DNA of 64,000 nucleotides from NCBI RefSeq assembly GCF_040675465.1, contig NZ_JBFAPA010000020.1, positions 1-64,000 on the forward strand, read 5' to 3'. Below are positions 7,870 through 16,023 of this stretch, one piece after another. The position numbers were made by a program, and so were the translations under genes. Below the pieces are notes generated by a model. The model had not been told where the DNA came from. It did not search any database and was given only the letters and a program-made list of their open reading frames with translations. How positions within the stretch are numbered: the stretch's first letter is position 1; the number at the start of each line of letters is the position of its first letter. This stretch comes from Kibdelosporangium sp040675465. GTDB lineage: Bacteria; Actinomycetota; Actinomycetes; Mycobacteriales; Pseudonocardiaceae.

Positions 7870-9990
7870 TCAGCGGCGGGCCCGCAGCAACAGCAACGAA
7901 CGGGCGGGCAGGACGATCTTCTCGCCGGGGTCGAGCGGCTCCGGCTCGGCCGGCTTGCCGTCCGGCGAGCTCGAGTCCAGCACCGGTTCGTAGTCGTCGC
8001 CGTACCGCTCGGCGGGCAAGGTGAACTCCGTCGGCTCAATGCCCGCGTGCAGCAGCAAAAGCCACGAGTCGTCGGACACCAGCTCGCCGTCCCTGGTGCG
8101 CGACAACGACTCCGAACCGTCGATCCACATCCCCAGCGACCGCGCCCCGTCGTCGAACCAGTTCTCGTCGCCCATCGGCTCCCCGTCCGGACGCAGCCAC
8201 ACCAGGTCCGGTTCGCCCGACCGGGTGGGCCTGCCGTCGAAGAAGTGCGGCTGGCGCAGCGCGGGCGCCTTGGTGCGCAACGCGATCACGTGCCGGACGA
8301 ACGCGTTCATGTCGTTGGCGTCGTCGTTGCGTTCCCACGAGACCCACGAGGTCTCGTCGTCCAGGCAGTAGGCATTGTTGTTGCCACCCTGGGTCCGCCA
8401 CCGTTCGTCGCCCGCGACCAGCATTGGCGTGCCCGTCGACAACAAAAGGGTCGCCACCAGGTTGCGCGCCTGCCGCGCCCGCAGGTCGCGGATCTCCTTG
8501 TCCTCGGTCTCGCCCTCGACCCCGCAGTTCCACGACCGGTTGTCGTCGGTGCCGTCCCGGCCTTCCTCGCCGTTGGCCTCGTTGTGCTTGCCGTTGTAGG
8601 ACACCAGGTCTCGTAAGGTGAACCCGTCGTGCGCGGTCACGAAGTTCACCGACGCCCACGGCCGCCGCCGGTTCATCGCGAACAGGTCCGACGACCCGGA
8701 CAACCGGTATGCCAGATCCCGCACGCCGACCGAGCTGCGCCAGAAATCCCTTACGGTGTCCCGGTACCGGCCGTTCCACTCCGCCCACTGTGGACCGAAC
8801 CCACCCACCCGGTAGCCCTCGCCGGTGGCGTCCCAGGGTTCGGCGATGAGCTTGCACCGCGACAGCACGGGATCCGCCGCGATCGCGGTCAGCAGCTGGG
8901 AGTTCGGGTCGAACGAACCACCGCCCGGCCGCCCCAGCGCGCTCGCGAGGTCGAACCGGAACCCGTCCACACCGAGCTCGGAAGCGAAGTACCGCAACGA
9001 GTCGGTGACCATCCGCACCACCGTGGGCGATCCACCGTTCAGCGTGTTGCCACACCCGGTCAGGTCATGGTCGTACCCGTTCGGTTGAAGAACGTAGTAC
9101 GCGGGCGCGTCCAGACCACGGAACGAGAGTGTCGGACCGCCCGTGCCACCCTCACAAGTGTGGTTGTAGACCACGTCCAGGATCACCTCGATGCCCACGG
9201 CGTGCAGCGCCGCGACCATCGTTCGGAACTCCTCGATCTCCCGCCCCGGCTCGCTGGCGTACCCGGCGTGCGGCGCGAAGAACCCCAAAGTCGAGTAACC
9301 CCAGTAGTTCTGCCGGCCGCGGTCGCGCAGCCCCGGCTCGGAGCTGATCGCGTGCACCGGCAGCAGTTCGACCGCGGTGATCCCGAGCCGCACCAGGTGC
9401 TCGACCACCGCGGGATGCGCCAGCCCGAGGTACGTGCCGCGCAGGCGTTCCGGCACATCGGGGTGCAGCTTGGTGAACCCGCGCACGTGCAGCTCGTAGA
9501 CCACCGTCTCCTCGAACGGCACGTCCGGCTTGGTCCCGGTGTCCGCGCCGCCCGGCGAGGTCACCACCGACAACGGCACGCTGCCCAGCGAGTCCACCTT
9601 GGACGGCACGCCGTCCATGAGGTTGCCCACATAGTCGATCGTGTCGGCGACTCTGGTCACATCGCCGGTGATCCGCCGCGCGTACGGGTCCACCAGCAGC
9701 TTCGCCGGGTTGCAGCGCACGCCGTTGCGCGGGTCGTACGGACCGTGCACGCGGTAGCCATACCGTTGCCCGGGCGTCACGCCGGGCACGATGCCGTGCC
9801 AGATGCCGAACGTGTGCTCGGCCAGCTCGATCCGCCGTTCGGTGCCGTCTTCGCTGATCAGGCACACTTCGACGCCCTCGGCCACGGAGGAGGCGACCGC
9901 GAACCGCACGCCGCCCCACTCGGGGTAGGCGCCCAGCGGGAACGGCCGTCCGGCGAGGATCAGCGGGTATTCGCGTGGTGAGGAGGGCAC
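7870..9990 (-). CDS. glgX: Glycogen debranching enzyme
   Basis: 706-aa GH13 isoamylase-type enzyme that hydrolyses alpha-1,6 branches left after phosphorylase action. An N-terminal CBM48-like domain (about 10-130) precedes the TIM barrel. The nucleophile Asp347 is in DGFRFDLAS, the acid/base Glu384 in IAEPWDA, and the transition-state Asp in VTAHDGFTLRDLVSYNGKHN. GTG 9990 (VPSSPREYPLIL) is chosen because the family N-terminus begins there; the longer open frame reads as noise. Works with glgP. Monocistronic, leftward, divergent from the ABC ATPase gene. Confidence 0.95.
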   Translation of the reverse strand: MPSSPREYPLILAGRPFPLGAYPEWGGVRFAVASSVAEGVEVCLISEDGTERRIELAEHTFGIWHGIVPGVTPGQRYGYRVHGPYDPRNGVRCNPAKLLVDPYARRITGDVTRVADTIDYVGNLMDGVPSKVDSLGSVPLSVVTSPGGADTGTKPDVPFEETVVYELHVRGFTKLHPDVPERLRGTYLGLAHPAVVEHLVRLGITAVELLPVHAISSEPGLRDRGRQNYWGYSTLGFFAPHAGYASEPGREIEEFRTMVAALHAVGIEVILDVVYNHTCEGGTGGPTLSFRGLDAPAYYVLQPNGYDHDLTGCGNTLNGGSPTVVRMVTDSLRYFASELGVDGFRFDLASALGRPGGGSFDPNSQLLTAIAADPVLSRCKLIAEPWDATGEGYRVGGFGPQWAEWNGRYRDTVRDFWRSSVGVRDLAYRLSGSSDLFAMNRRRPWASVNFVTAHDGFTLRDLVSYNGKHNEANGEEGRDGTDDNRSWNCGVEGETEDKEIRDLRARQARNLVATLLLSTGTPMLVAGDERWRTQGGNNNAYCLDDETSWVSWERNDDANDMNAFVRHVIALRTKAPALRQPHFFDGRPTRSGEPDLVWLRPDGEPMGDENWFDDGARSLGMWIDGSESLSRTRDGELVSDDSWLLLLHAGIEPTEFTLPAERYGDDYEPVLDSSSPDGKPAEPEPLDPGEKIVLPARSLLLLRARR

Positions 9991-10235
9991 GAAACCATCT
10001 TCGCAAGGATCACCTGCCGTCCGTCTCGTCCGTTTGCAAACCCAACCGAACGGAGCATCAAGTCTGTGGCCGGTAAGGGGCGGTGTACGGGCGGAAACAC
10101 GCGCGAAACGAACGTGGAACACGGCCCCCGCGAATGTGGGACACACCCTGGAGGAACGGGGGACACGGCGGGGAGGGACGGGGTGGGTGGGGTGCTACCA
10201 CCCGGTTGGGGCCACCCGATGGCCGAGACGACACA

Positions 10236-11054
10236 ATGGCGCGCGTGACCAGTGCTGAGCCGACAGACTTCGACGACCTCGTGGTGCACATGGCCGACGT
10301 CGGCGTGCGCCGGAGCGGCAACAAGCTGCTGAGCAGCGTGAACTGGAGCGTCGAGCTGGACGAGCGGTGGGTGATCCTCGGCGGCAACGGCGCGGGCAAG
10401 ACGACCCTGCTGCGGATGGCGGCCGCTGAGCTGCACCCGTCCAGCGGCAAGGTGCACCTGCTGGGCGAACAGCTGGGCCGGGTCGACGTGTTCGAGCTGC
10501 GCCCGCGGATCGGCTTCTGCTCGGCCGCGACCGCCCTGCGCGTGCCGCCGGACGAGCGGGTGCTCGACGTCGTGGTCAGCGCCGGGTACGCGGTGATGGG
10601 CCGCTGGCGTGAGCAGTACGAGTCGCTGGACACCGGCCGCGCCCAGGAGCTGCTGGCGAGTCTCGGCGTGGGCCAGTTCGCCGACCGGGAGTTCGGCACG
10701 CTGTCGGAGGGCGAGCGCAAACGGGTACTCATCGCGCGGGCGCTGATGACCGATCCGGAATTGTTATTGCTCGACGAGCCGGCCGCCGGGCTGGACCTGG
10801 GCGGCCGCGAGGACCTGGTGGCCCGGCTGTCCGAGCTGGCGATGGACCCGGAGGCACCGGCCACGATCCTGGTCACCCACCACGTGGAGGAGATCCCGCC
10901 CGGGTTCACCCACCTGATGCTGCTCAGGGCAGGCGAGGTCGTCGCACAGGGCCTGCTGGAGGACGTGCTGACCAGCGAGAACCTCTCGGCTACGTTCGGC
11001 CAGCAGCTGCTGCTCGAGCGTTCCGGTGATCGGTACTTCGCGCGTCGCGCCTAA
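10236..11054 (+). CDS. ABC transporter ATP-binding protein
   Basis: 272-aa single ATPase domain. Walker A is GGNGAGKTT (49-57), the signature is LSEGERKRV (from 156), Walker B is LLLLDEP (176-182), and the switch His is in THHVEE. No membrane partner is adjacent, so it may pair with a distant permease or act as a soluble ATPase. The nearest mycobacterial relative in this position is Rv3041c (from memory). The start could be ATG 10236 or GTG 10245; no clear ribosome site precedes either, so translation may be leaderless. First gene of a four-gene rightward run. Confidence 0.9.
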   Translation: MARVTSAEPTDFDDLVVHMADVGVRRSGNKLLSSVNWSVELDERWVILGGNGAGKTTLLRMAAAELHPSSGKVHLLGEQLGRVDVFELRPRIGFCSAATALRVPPDERVLDVVVSAGYAVMGRWREQYESLDTGRAQELLASLGVGQFADREFGTLSEGERKRVLIARALMTDPELLLLDEPAAGLDLGGREDLVARLSELAMDPEAPATILVTHHVEEIPPGFTHLMLLRAGEVVAQGLLEDVLTSENLSATFGQQLLLERSGDRYFARRA

Positions 11055-11093
11055 GGTGGCTACCGTTGGGTAACCCCGTCAAGGAGGACAAGC

Positions 11094-11873
11094 GTGGGTG
11101 AGTTCGTCAGGCTCGAGGTAGCGGACGGGATCGGCACGATCCGGCTGGAACGGCCGCCGATGAACGCGCTGAACCGGCAGATCCAGCAGGAGCTGCGGGA
11201 GGTCGCCACCGAGGCGCGGGACCGGGACGACGTGAAGGCCGTGATCGTCTACGGCGGTCCGAAGGTGTTCGCCGCGGGCGCGGACATCAAGGAGTTCGCG
11301 GTGATGGGCCACACCGACATCGCCGACTACGCCCCCGAGCTGTCGGCCACCCTCACCCTGGTCGCCGAGCTGCCCAAGCCGACGGTCGCCGCGATCACCG
11401 GGTACGCCCTGGGCGGCGGCTACGAGCTGGCGCTGTGCTGCGACTGGCGGATCGCCGGGGACAACGCCAAGGTGGGCCAGCCGGAGATCCTGCTCGGCAT
11501 CATCCCGGGCGCGGGCGGCACGCAGCGCCTGGCGCGGCTGATCGGCCCCAGCAAGGCCAAGGACATCATCTACACCGGACGGTTCGTCGGCGCCGAGGAG
11601 GCGCTCACCCTCGGCATGGTCGACCAGGTCGTCGCGCCGGACGACGTCTACGAGGCCGCCCGCAAGTGGGCGGGCCAGTTCACCGGCGCCGCCTCGCGGG
11701 CCCTCGCCGCGGCCAAGACCGCGATCGACGGCGGCCTCGACGGTGACCTCAACGCCGGGCTGCGCCTGGAGACGGTCCTGTTCACCGGGTTGTTCTCGAC
11801 CGAGGACCGGACCACCGGGATGGAGTCCTTCATCGCCAACGGCCCAGGAAAGGCGAACTTCAGTGGCAAGTGA
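11094..11873 (+). CDS. Enoyl-CoA hydratase/isomerase family protein
   Basis: 259-aa crotonase-fold protein, probably hydrating trans-2-enoyl-CoA in fatty-acid beta-oxidation. The oxyanion segments FAAGADIKEF and GYALGGGYELAL are intact, and both catalytic glutamates are present (GGGYELAL and GQPEILLG). The GTG start follows a strong aaggagga site 6 nt upstream. It lies 39 bp after the ABC ATPase gene and overlaps the next gene by 11 nt. It corresponds by position to mycobacterial echA17 (Rv3039c), from memory. Confidence 0.93.
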   Translation: MGEFVRLEVADGIGTIRLERPPMNALNRQIQQELREVATEARDRDDVKAVIVYGGPKVFAAGADIKEFAVMGHTDIADYAPELSATLTLVAELPKPTVAAITGYALGGGYELALCCDWRIAGDNAKVGQPEILLGIIPGAGGTQRLARLIGPSKAKDIIYTGRFVGAEEALTLGMVDQVVAPDDVYEAARKWAGQFTGAASRALAAAKTAIDGGLDGDLNAGLRLETVLFTGLFSTEDRTTGMESFIANGPGKANFSGK

Positions 11874-12816
11874 TCCCGCACCCAATCCCCATGCGACGGC
11901 GGAAGAAGTAGAGGCGGCCTGGAAGGACCTCAAGCTCGCCAACGTGCTCTACCACGACTGGGAGGCGGGCACATACGACGAGAAGTGGTCGATCTCGTAC
12001 GACGAGCGCTGCATCGACTACGCCACCGGCCGGTTCAAGGCGATCGCGGGCGACGACGGCTGGCCGTACGAGACGGCCATGGAACTGGGCAGCGGCACCG
12101 GGTTCTTCCTGTTGAACCTGATGCAGGGCGGCGTGATCAAGAAGGGCTCGGTCACCGACCTGTCGCCCGGCATGGTCGAGGTCGCGCTGCGCAACGCCGA
12201 GGGCCTCGGCCTGGACGTCGACGGCCGGGTCGCCGACGCCGAGCGGATCCCCTACGAGGACAACAGTTTCGACCTCGTCGTCGGGCACGCCGTGCTGCAC
12301 CACATCCCGGACCTGCCCGCTGCCTTCCGCGAGGTGCTGCGGGTGCTCAAGCCGGGCGGGCGGTTCGTGTTCGCCGGGGAACCCACCAAGATCGGCAACG
12401 CCTACGCGCGCAAGCTCGGCCAGTGGACCTGGTGGCTGACCACGAACATCACCAAGCTGCCCGCGCTGAGCGACTGGCGGCGGCCGCAGTCCGAACTGGA
12501 TGAGTCGTCCCGCGCGGCCGCCCTGGAAGCCGTGGTGGACATCCACACCTTCGACCCGACCGAGCTGGAGCAGCTGGCCCGCGAGGCGGGCGCCGCCGAG
12601 GTCGAGGCGAAGACCGAGGAGCTGGCGGCCGCGCTGTTCGGCTGGCCGGTGCGCACGTTCGAAGCCGCTGTGCCGCAGGAGAAACTGACCTGGGGCTGGC
12701 GGATGTTCGCCTACCGCGCCTGGCAGCGGCTGTCCTGGGTGGACGAGAACATCCTGCGCAAGGTGGCCCCGCGTGAGCTGTTCTACAACGTGATGATCAC
12801 CGGCACCAAACCTTGA
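11863..12816 (+). CDS. Class I SAM-dependent methyltransferase
   Basis: 317 aa. The SAM-binding glycine motif ELGSGTG is at residues 74-80, followed by DLSPGMVEVA, the acidic loop and the post-III region VLKPGGRFVFAGEP. The C-terminal third is specific to an actinobacterial subgroup and has no obvious membrane anchor. The GTG start overlaps the end of the enoyl-CoA hydratase gene by 11 nt, with an aggaaagg site inside that gene. Substrate unknown. Positional counterpart of Rv3038c (from memory). Confidence 0.88.
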   Translation: MASDPAPNPHATAEEVEAAWKDLKLANVLYHDWEAGTYDEKWSISYDERCIDYATGRFKAIAGDDGWPYETAMELGSGTGFFLLNLMQGGVIKKGSVTDLSPGMVEVALRNAEGLGLDVDGRVADAERIPYEDNSFDLVVGHAVLHHIPDLPAAFREVLRVLKPGGRFVFAGEPTKIGNAYARKLGQWTWWLTTNITKLPALSDWRRPQSELDESSRAAALEAVVDIHTFDPTELEQLAREAGAAEVEAKTEELAAALFGWPVRTFEAAVPQEKLTWGWRMFAYRAWQRLSWVDENILRKVAPRELFYNVMITGTKP

Positions 12817-13976
12817 GCTATGGCTTCACCCTGGCCGACATCGAGTTCCTGACCTCTGCCGCGGGAACCGACGCGCTGGCCGGAGTGGACGCGTTGGAGC
12901 TGACGTCGGCGACATATCTCGCCGACGTCGCCACCGCGCGCAAGCTGGTCGGCCCGAACGTCGGGCCGGTGCTGGAAACCGTGCTGCTGCGCCGGAAAGC
13001 AGTGTCCAAAATGGACTCGCCGGAGCGGTGGCTGTTCACCGACGACGCCCTGCAACAGGCGACGCCGGCCGAGGTGGCCCAGCACCGGGCCGCCCGCTTC
13101 GCCGGGCGGGACGTGCACGACGTGACGTGTTCCATCGGTATGGACCTTGTATACACGTCGTATACAGCCGGTATTTCGGTCGGCTCGGACCTGGACGCGG
13201 TGCGCGTGCACATGGCGCGGCACAACACCGGGCTGCCGGTGCTGCAGGCGGACGCGTTGCGGCCGGTGACCCGCGGCACCGCGATCCTGGCGGACCCCGC
13301 GCGGCGCGACTCGTCCGGTCGAAGGCGTTGGCGCCCTTCGGATTTCGCGCCGCCACTGGACGCTTTGGCCGACGTGTACGCGGGCCGGGACATGGCGGTG
13401 AAGTGCGCCCCGGGCATCGACCCGTCGGACGTGCCCTGGGCGCGGGAGATCGAACTGGTGTCGTTGAACGGTTCGGTGCGGGAGGCTTGCCTGTGGACCG
13501 GGTCGCTGGCCACGCCTGGGGTGCGCAGGCGGGCCAGCGTGCTGCGGACCGGGGCCGAGCCGTGGTCGATCACCGATGCCGACCCGGACGACTGCCCGGT
13601 GACCGCGCCGTCCGAGTGGCTCATCGATCCGGACGGCGCGGTCGTTCGGGCCGGCCTGGTGCGCCAGTACGCCGCCAGGCACGGCCTGGCCCAGCTCGAC
13701 CCCAGGATCGCGTATTTGACGGGCGCCACCCCGCCAGCGGGGATTCGTGCGTTCCGAGTCGTCGAGCATGGCCGCTACACGGAGAAGGCCCTGCGCCAGG
13801 AGCTGGCCAGACGGAAGGTCGGCAAGCTGGAGATCCTGGTCCGTGGCCTGGACGTCGATCCGAACGCACTGCGGCCCCGGCTGCGCTTGAGGGGTGCCGA
13901 GGAGGCGACGGTCGTGCTTACCAGAATTGGGAACACTCCCACCGCGTTGTTGTGCAATGCGGTACGGACTAACTGA
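12813..13976 (+). CDS. THUMP-like / class I methyltransferase-related protein
   Basis: 387 aa from a TTG start that overlaps the previous stop (TTGA). The SAM-fold motif VTCSIG...VGSDLDAVRVHMARHN (about 105-135) and ADPARRDSSGRRRW (about 160-175) are typical of actinobacterial proteins annotated as THUMP-like; a C-terminal RNA-binding-like part follows. Probably an RNA-modification factor, substrate unknown. Oddity: codons for residues 109-122 are unusually AT-rich (GTA, TAT, ACA, GGT, ATT) because the gene carries a dispersed GTATAC-type motif there, in the loop between CSIG and GSDLD. The protein length across the loop looks normal. Confidence 0.8.
   Translation: MSYGFTLADIEFLTSAAGTDALAGVDALELTSATYLADVATARKLVGPNVGPVLETVLLRRKAVSKMDSPERWLFTDDALQQATPAEVAQHRAARFAGRDVHDVTCSIGMDLVYTSYTAGISVGSDLDAVRVHMARHNTGLPVLQADALRPVTRGTAILADPARRDSSGRRRWRPSDFAPPLDALADVYAGRDMAVKCAPGIDPSDVPWAREIELVSLNGSVREACLWTGSLATPGVRRRASVLRTGAEPWSITDADPDDCPVTAPSEWLIDPDGAVVRAGLVRQYAARHGLAQLDPRIAYLTGATPPAGIRAFRVVEHGRYTEKALRQELARRKVGKLEILVRGLDVDPNALRPRLRLRGAEEATVVLTRIGNTPTALLCNAVRTN
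13138..13176 (+). repeat. Phased GTATAC motif, copy A
   Basis: Four hexamers start exactly 11 bp apart: GTATGG 13138, GTATAC 13149, GTATAC 13160, GTATTT 13171. The central two form a perfect inverted repeat TGTATAC-acgtc-GTATACA. It aligns without gaps to copy B at 44957, with only about six to seven differences over 38 bp. It lies inside the THUMP-like gene. Confidence 0.75.
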
Positions 13977-14045
13977 TTGGCGGTAGGTCGGGCCCCGGCC
14001 GATGGGTAAGTTGTGGGTCACAACAAACCATGACCGGGGGTAGCG

Positions 14046-14076
14046 GGACCGTCGGCCCCCCTCGGGCCGACGGTCC
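14046..14076. terminator. Hairpin terminator between convergent genes
   Basis: A perfect 13-bp stem (ggaccgtcggccc / gggccgacggtcc) with a 5-nt loop, 70 bp after the THUMP-like gene. There is no T-run, as is common in actinomycetes. Confidence 0.75.
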
Positions 14077-14097
14077 TGCGCTAACACAAGAGTGGGT

Positions 14098-14137
14098 CGT
14101 GCCCGGTCCGGCGCTCGTCGAAACCGGACCGGGCACG
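14098..14137. terminator. Second hairpin terminator
   Basis: A perfect 14-bp stem (cgtgcccggtccgg / ccggaccgggcacg) with a 12-nt loop, ending 3 bp before the stop codon of the leftward small membrane gene. Likely serves that gene; with the preceding hairpin it insulates the convergent transcripts. Confidence 0.8.
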
Positions 14138-14140
14138 GGT

Positions 14141-14392
14141 CTAGGTTGCGATGACGTTCCTCGCGTCGGCGGTGCCCACCCGCCATGCCCAGCGCCAGCC
14201 GTCCACGACCGCGATGGCCGCGCCGAACACGGCCAGCAGTATCGCCAGCCGCGGCGGGCCGTCCACGGTGGTCGTGGTGAGCACCACGGTCACGGCCCAG
14301 ATCTGCATTGCGGTGAACGGGATCGCGACGCACGCGGCGAAGAAGCCGCGGCGGTAGCGAACAGGATCACGGGCAGGGAGAAAAGGTTCCAT
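14141..14392 (-). CDS. Small membrane protein
   Basis: 83 aa with two predicted transmembrane segments (about FFAACVAIPFTAMQIWAVTVV and LAILLAVFGAAIAVV). The ATG at 14392 has a ggaggggg site about 8 nt upstream; the frame stays open further 5' but without support. The C-terminus is polar. No family recognised. It is leftward and faces two strong hairpins. Confidence 0.6.
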   Translation of the reverse strand: MEPFLPARDPVRYRRGFFAACVAIPFTAMQIWAVTVVLTTTTVDGPPRLAILLAVFGAAIAVVDGWRWAWRVGTADARNVIAT

Positions 14393-15208
14393 GATTGCCG
14401 CCCCCTCCAAGGGATTCGTCACTGTCATGGAACCCGCACCAGCACGGGAAGTCTGTGTCATCTGACACACATGTAGGAATGCCGGAGATCAGTTCGTCCG
14501 GCGGGTGAACACGGACTGAACTGCGCCGTGAACAGATGATGCCACGCCCACGCAAGCCCCCCGCAACCTGACGAAACCCACCCGCACCAAAACCCCCGCC
14601 CATCCCCGATGCCAGCCGACCGCGGAAAAGGGGCGCCGACAGTCCGGAATATCCACGGAGAGGAACCGGATGAGGGGCCGCCGGGCGGTTTTGAGTCTGG
14701 TCATCCCCGAGCCGGCAGCGGCGATCGAGTTCATCTCGAGCGGCTCAGGAGGAGTTCGACGCGGGCGCCGGAATCGGCGTGCTCCGGCACGATCGTGCTC
14801 ACCGCGAAGGTGTGACTGGTCGCGACGGTGTGGCTGGTCGCCTGGCGGCGCAAGGCCTGGCAACTGGGCACCGACACCGGCGTGCTGTCGCTCTGCCTGG
14901 CCAGCCTGACAGCGGTCACTGCCGCCGGACTGCACGGAACCGGATCGCGTCGAGCCGAGATCGTGTGGAGTCGGGGCTGTGTCGAGCCGGGACCCTGCCG
15001 AACCAGGGCCGCGTCAAGTCGGGACCAGGTCGAACCTGCGCCACATCAAACCCCAAGCGCACCAACCTCCGCACCAACCCCCCGCAACAAAACCCCCGCC
15101 CTCCCAGGGGGCCGGCCCCGATGCCAGTCTACCGAGGGGGAGGGCACCGACCACGGGTTTTGCCGTGCGAGTGGGCCGTTCGCACGGGGTTCACCGCACT
15201 GGGGGATA
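14393..15208. other. Gene-poor region upstream of the Crp-family gene
   Basis: About 0.8 kb with no confident gene. A short rightward frame near 14810-14960 reads WLVAWRRKAWQLGTDTGVLS followed by a hydrophobic run, like a fragment of a membrane protein, but it has no proper start or end and may be a remnant. The right part (about 14945-15045) has loose repeats of the gtcgagccgggacc type. Related C-rich segments bracket the region (see repeat). Confidence 0.45.
14589..15129. repeat. Direct repeats bracketing about 0.5 kb
   Basis: AAAACCCCCGCCC occurs at 14589-14601 and 15089-15101. Each is followed by ccccgatgccag (14603 and 15116), preceded by ccgcaacct/ccgcaacaa-like text, and followed by a ccgaccg/ctaccga-like end. 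The second copy has a 13-bp insertion. They may be duplication ends around inserted or duplicated DNA. Confidence 0.5.
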
Positions 15209-15895
15209 TCACCGGGCGAGGCGGCGGAGCTCTTCCTCGTTGTGCACGCGGATCCAGCCTCGGCCGGTGGTCACCACGCCGCGTTCCCGCAGTTCCCGCA
15301 GGGCCCGTGCGTACGACTCGCGCGATGTGGCCGCGTTGGCGGCGAGTTGCTGCTGGGTGGATTCGTGGCGGATCTCGATGCCGTTGCCGTTGCGGCGGCC
15401 GTACTGAAGCGCGAGCTCCAGCAGTTGGGCGTAGACGCGTCTGCTTGAGCTTCCGCCGCCGTACTCGGCTCGTTGTCTGCCTATCTCGCGTAAGCGCCCG
15501 CTGAAGACGCCAAGGAGGGCCCAGCCGATCCGGGCGTGTTGCTGGCAGATGGTCGCGAAGCGGGTGCCCGTGAGCGTGATCACTTCCACGGGGTCGAGGG
15601 CCTGCAGGGTCGCTGAGCGGGGGCCGTTGTCCAGCGCGGCCTGTTCGCCGATGATGTCGCCCGCCGCGCGGACGCCGATGACCACCTCGCGGTCGTCGAT
15701 GGTGTGGGTCAGCACGCGCACGTGGCCGTTGAGCACGACGATCACATGGTTGGACTGGTCCCCCTCATGGCACAGGTAGTCGCCCGGCCGGTAGCCGCGC
15801 CGGGTGGCGAGGTTCTCGATGACCTGGCGGTCAGGCGCGCTGAGCCGCCCCCAGAAGCTGTCCTCCACCTGATCAGGCTGCCAAGTGAAGGACAC
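15209..15895 (-). CDS. Crp/Fnr-family transcriptional regulator
   Basis: 228 aa. An N-terminal cyclic-nucleotide-binding-type beta-barrel (about 15-130, with GDYLCHEGDQSNHVIVVLNG and GDIIGEQAAL) is followed by a dimerisation helix and a C-terminal winged helix (about 165-220, STQQQLAANAATSRESYARALRELRERGVV). No Fnr-type cysteine cluster, so a small-molecule or nucleotide effector is more likely than Fe-S. GTG start with a weak ribosome site. Divergent from the STAND protein gene across 128 bp, which suggests that it controls that gene. Confidence 0.9.
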   Translation of the reverse strand: MSFTWQPDQVEDSFWGRLSAPDRQVIENLATRRGYRPGDYLCHEGDQSNHVIVVLNGHVRVLTHTIDDREVVIGVRAAGDIIGEQAALDNGPRSATLQALDPVEVITLTGTRFATICQQHARIGWALLGVFSGRLREIGRQRAEYGGGSSSRRVYAQLLELALQYGRRNGNGIEIRHESTQQQLAANAATSRESYARALRELRERGVVTTGRGWIRVHNEEELRRLAR

Positions 15896-16023
15896 CTCTC
15901 ACAACCGGGTGACCCTAATGGCGTACGCCGGACGGGTGCGATCCGCGCCGGGAGGTTGCAGCCGCCGGTGGACTTCGCTAAGTCCGTTAGTGGGCGCACC
16001 GGCACGCGCGGAGGTGGCCAGGC

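Noticed and set aside
14489..14935. Minus-strand frame of 148 codons in the gene-poor region
   Set aside because: Arg/Pro-rich, no start context, overlaps other noise frames; not supported as a gene.
15893..15911. Crp box at the start of the Crp-family gene (GTGA...TCAC)
   Set aside because: The half-sites are spaced by 10 rather than 6 nt and partly coding; too weak to list.
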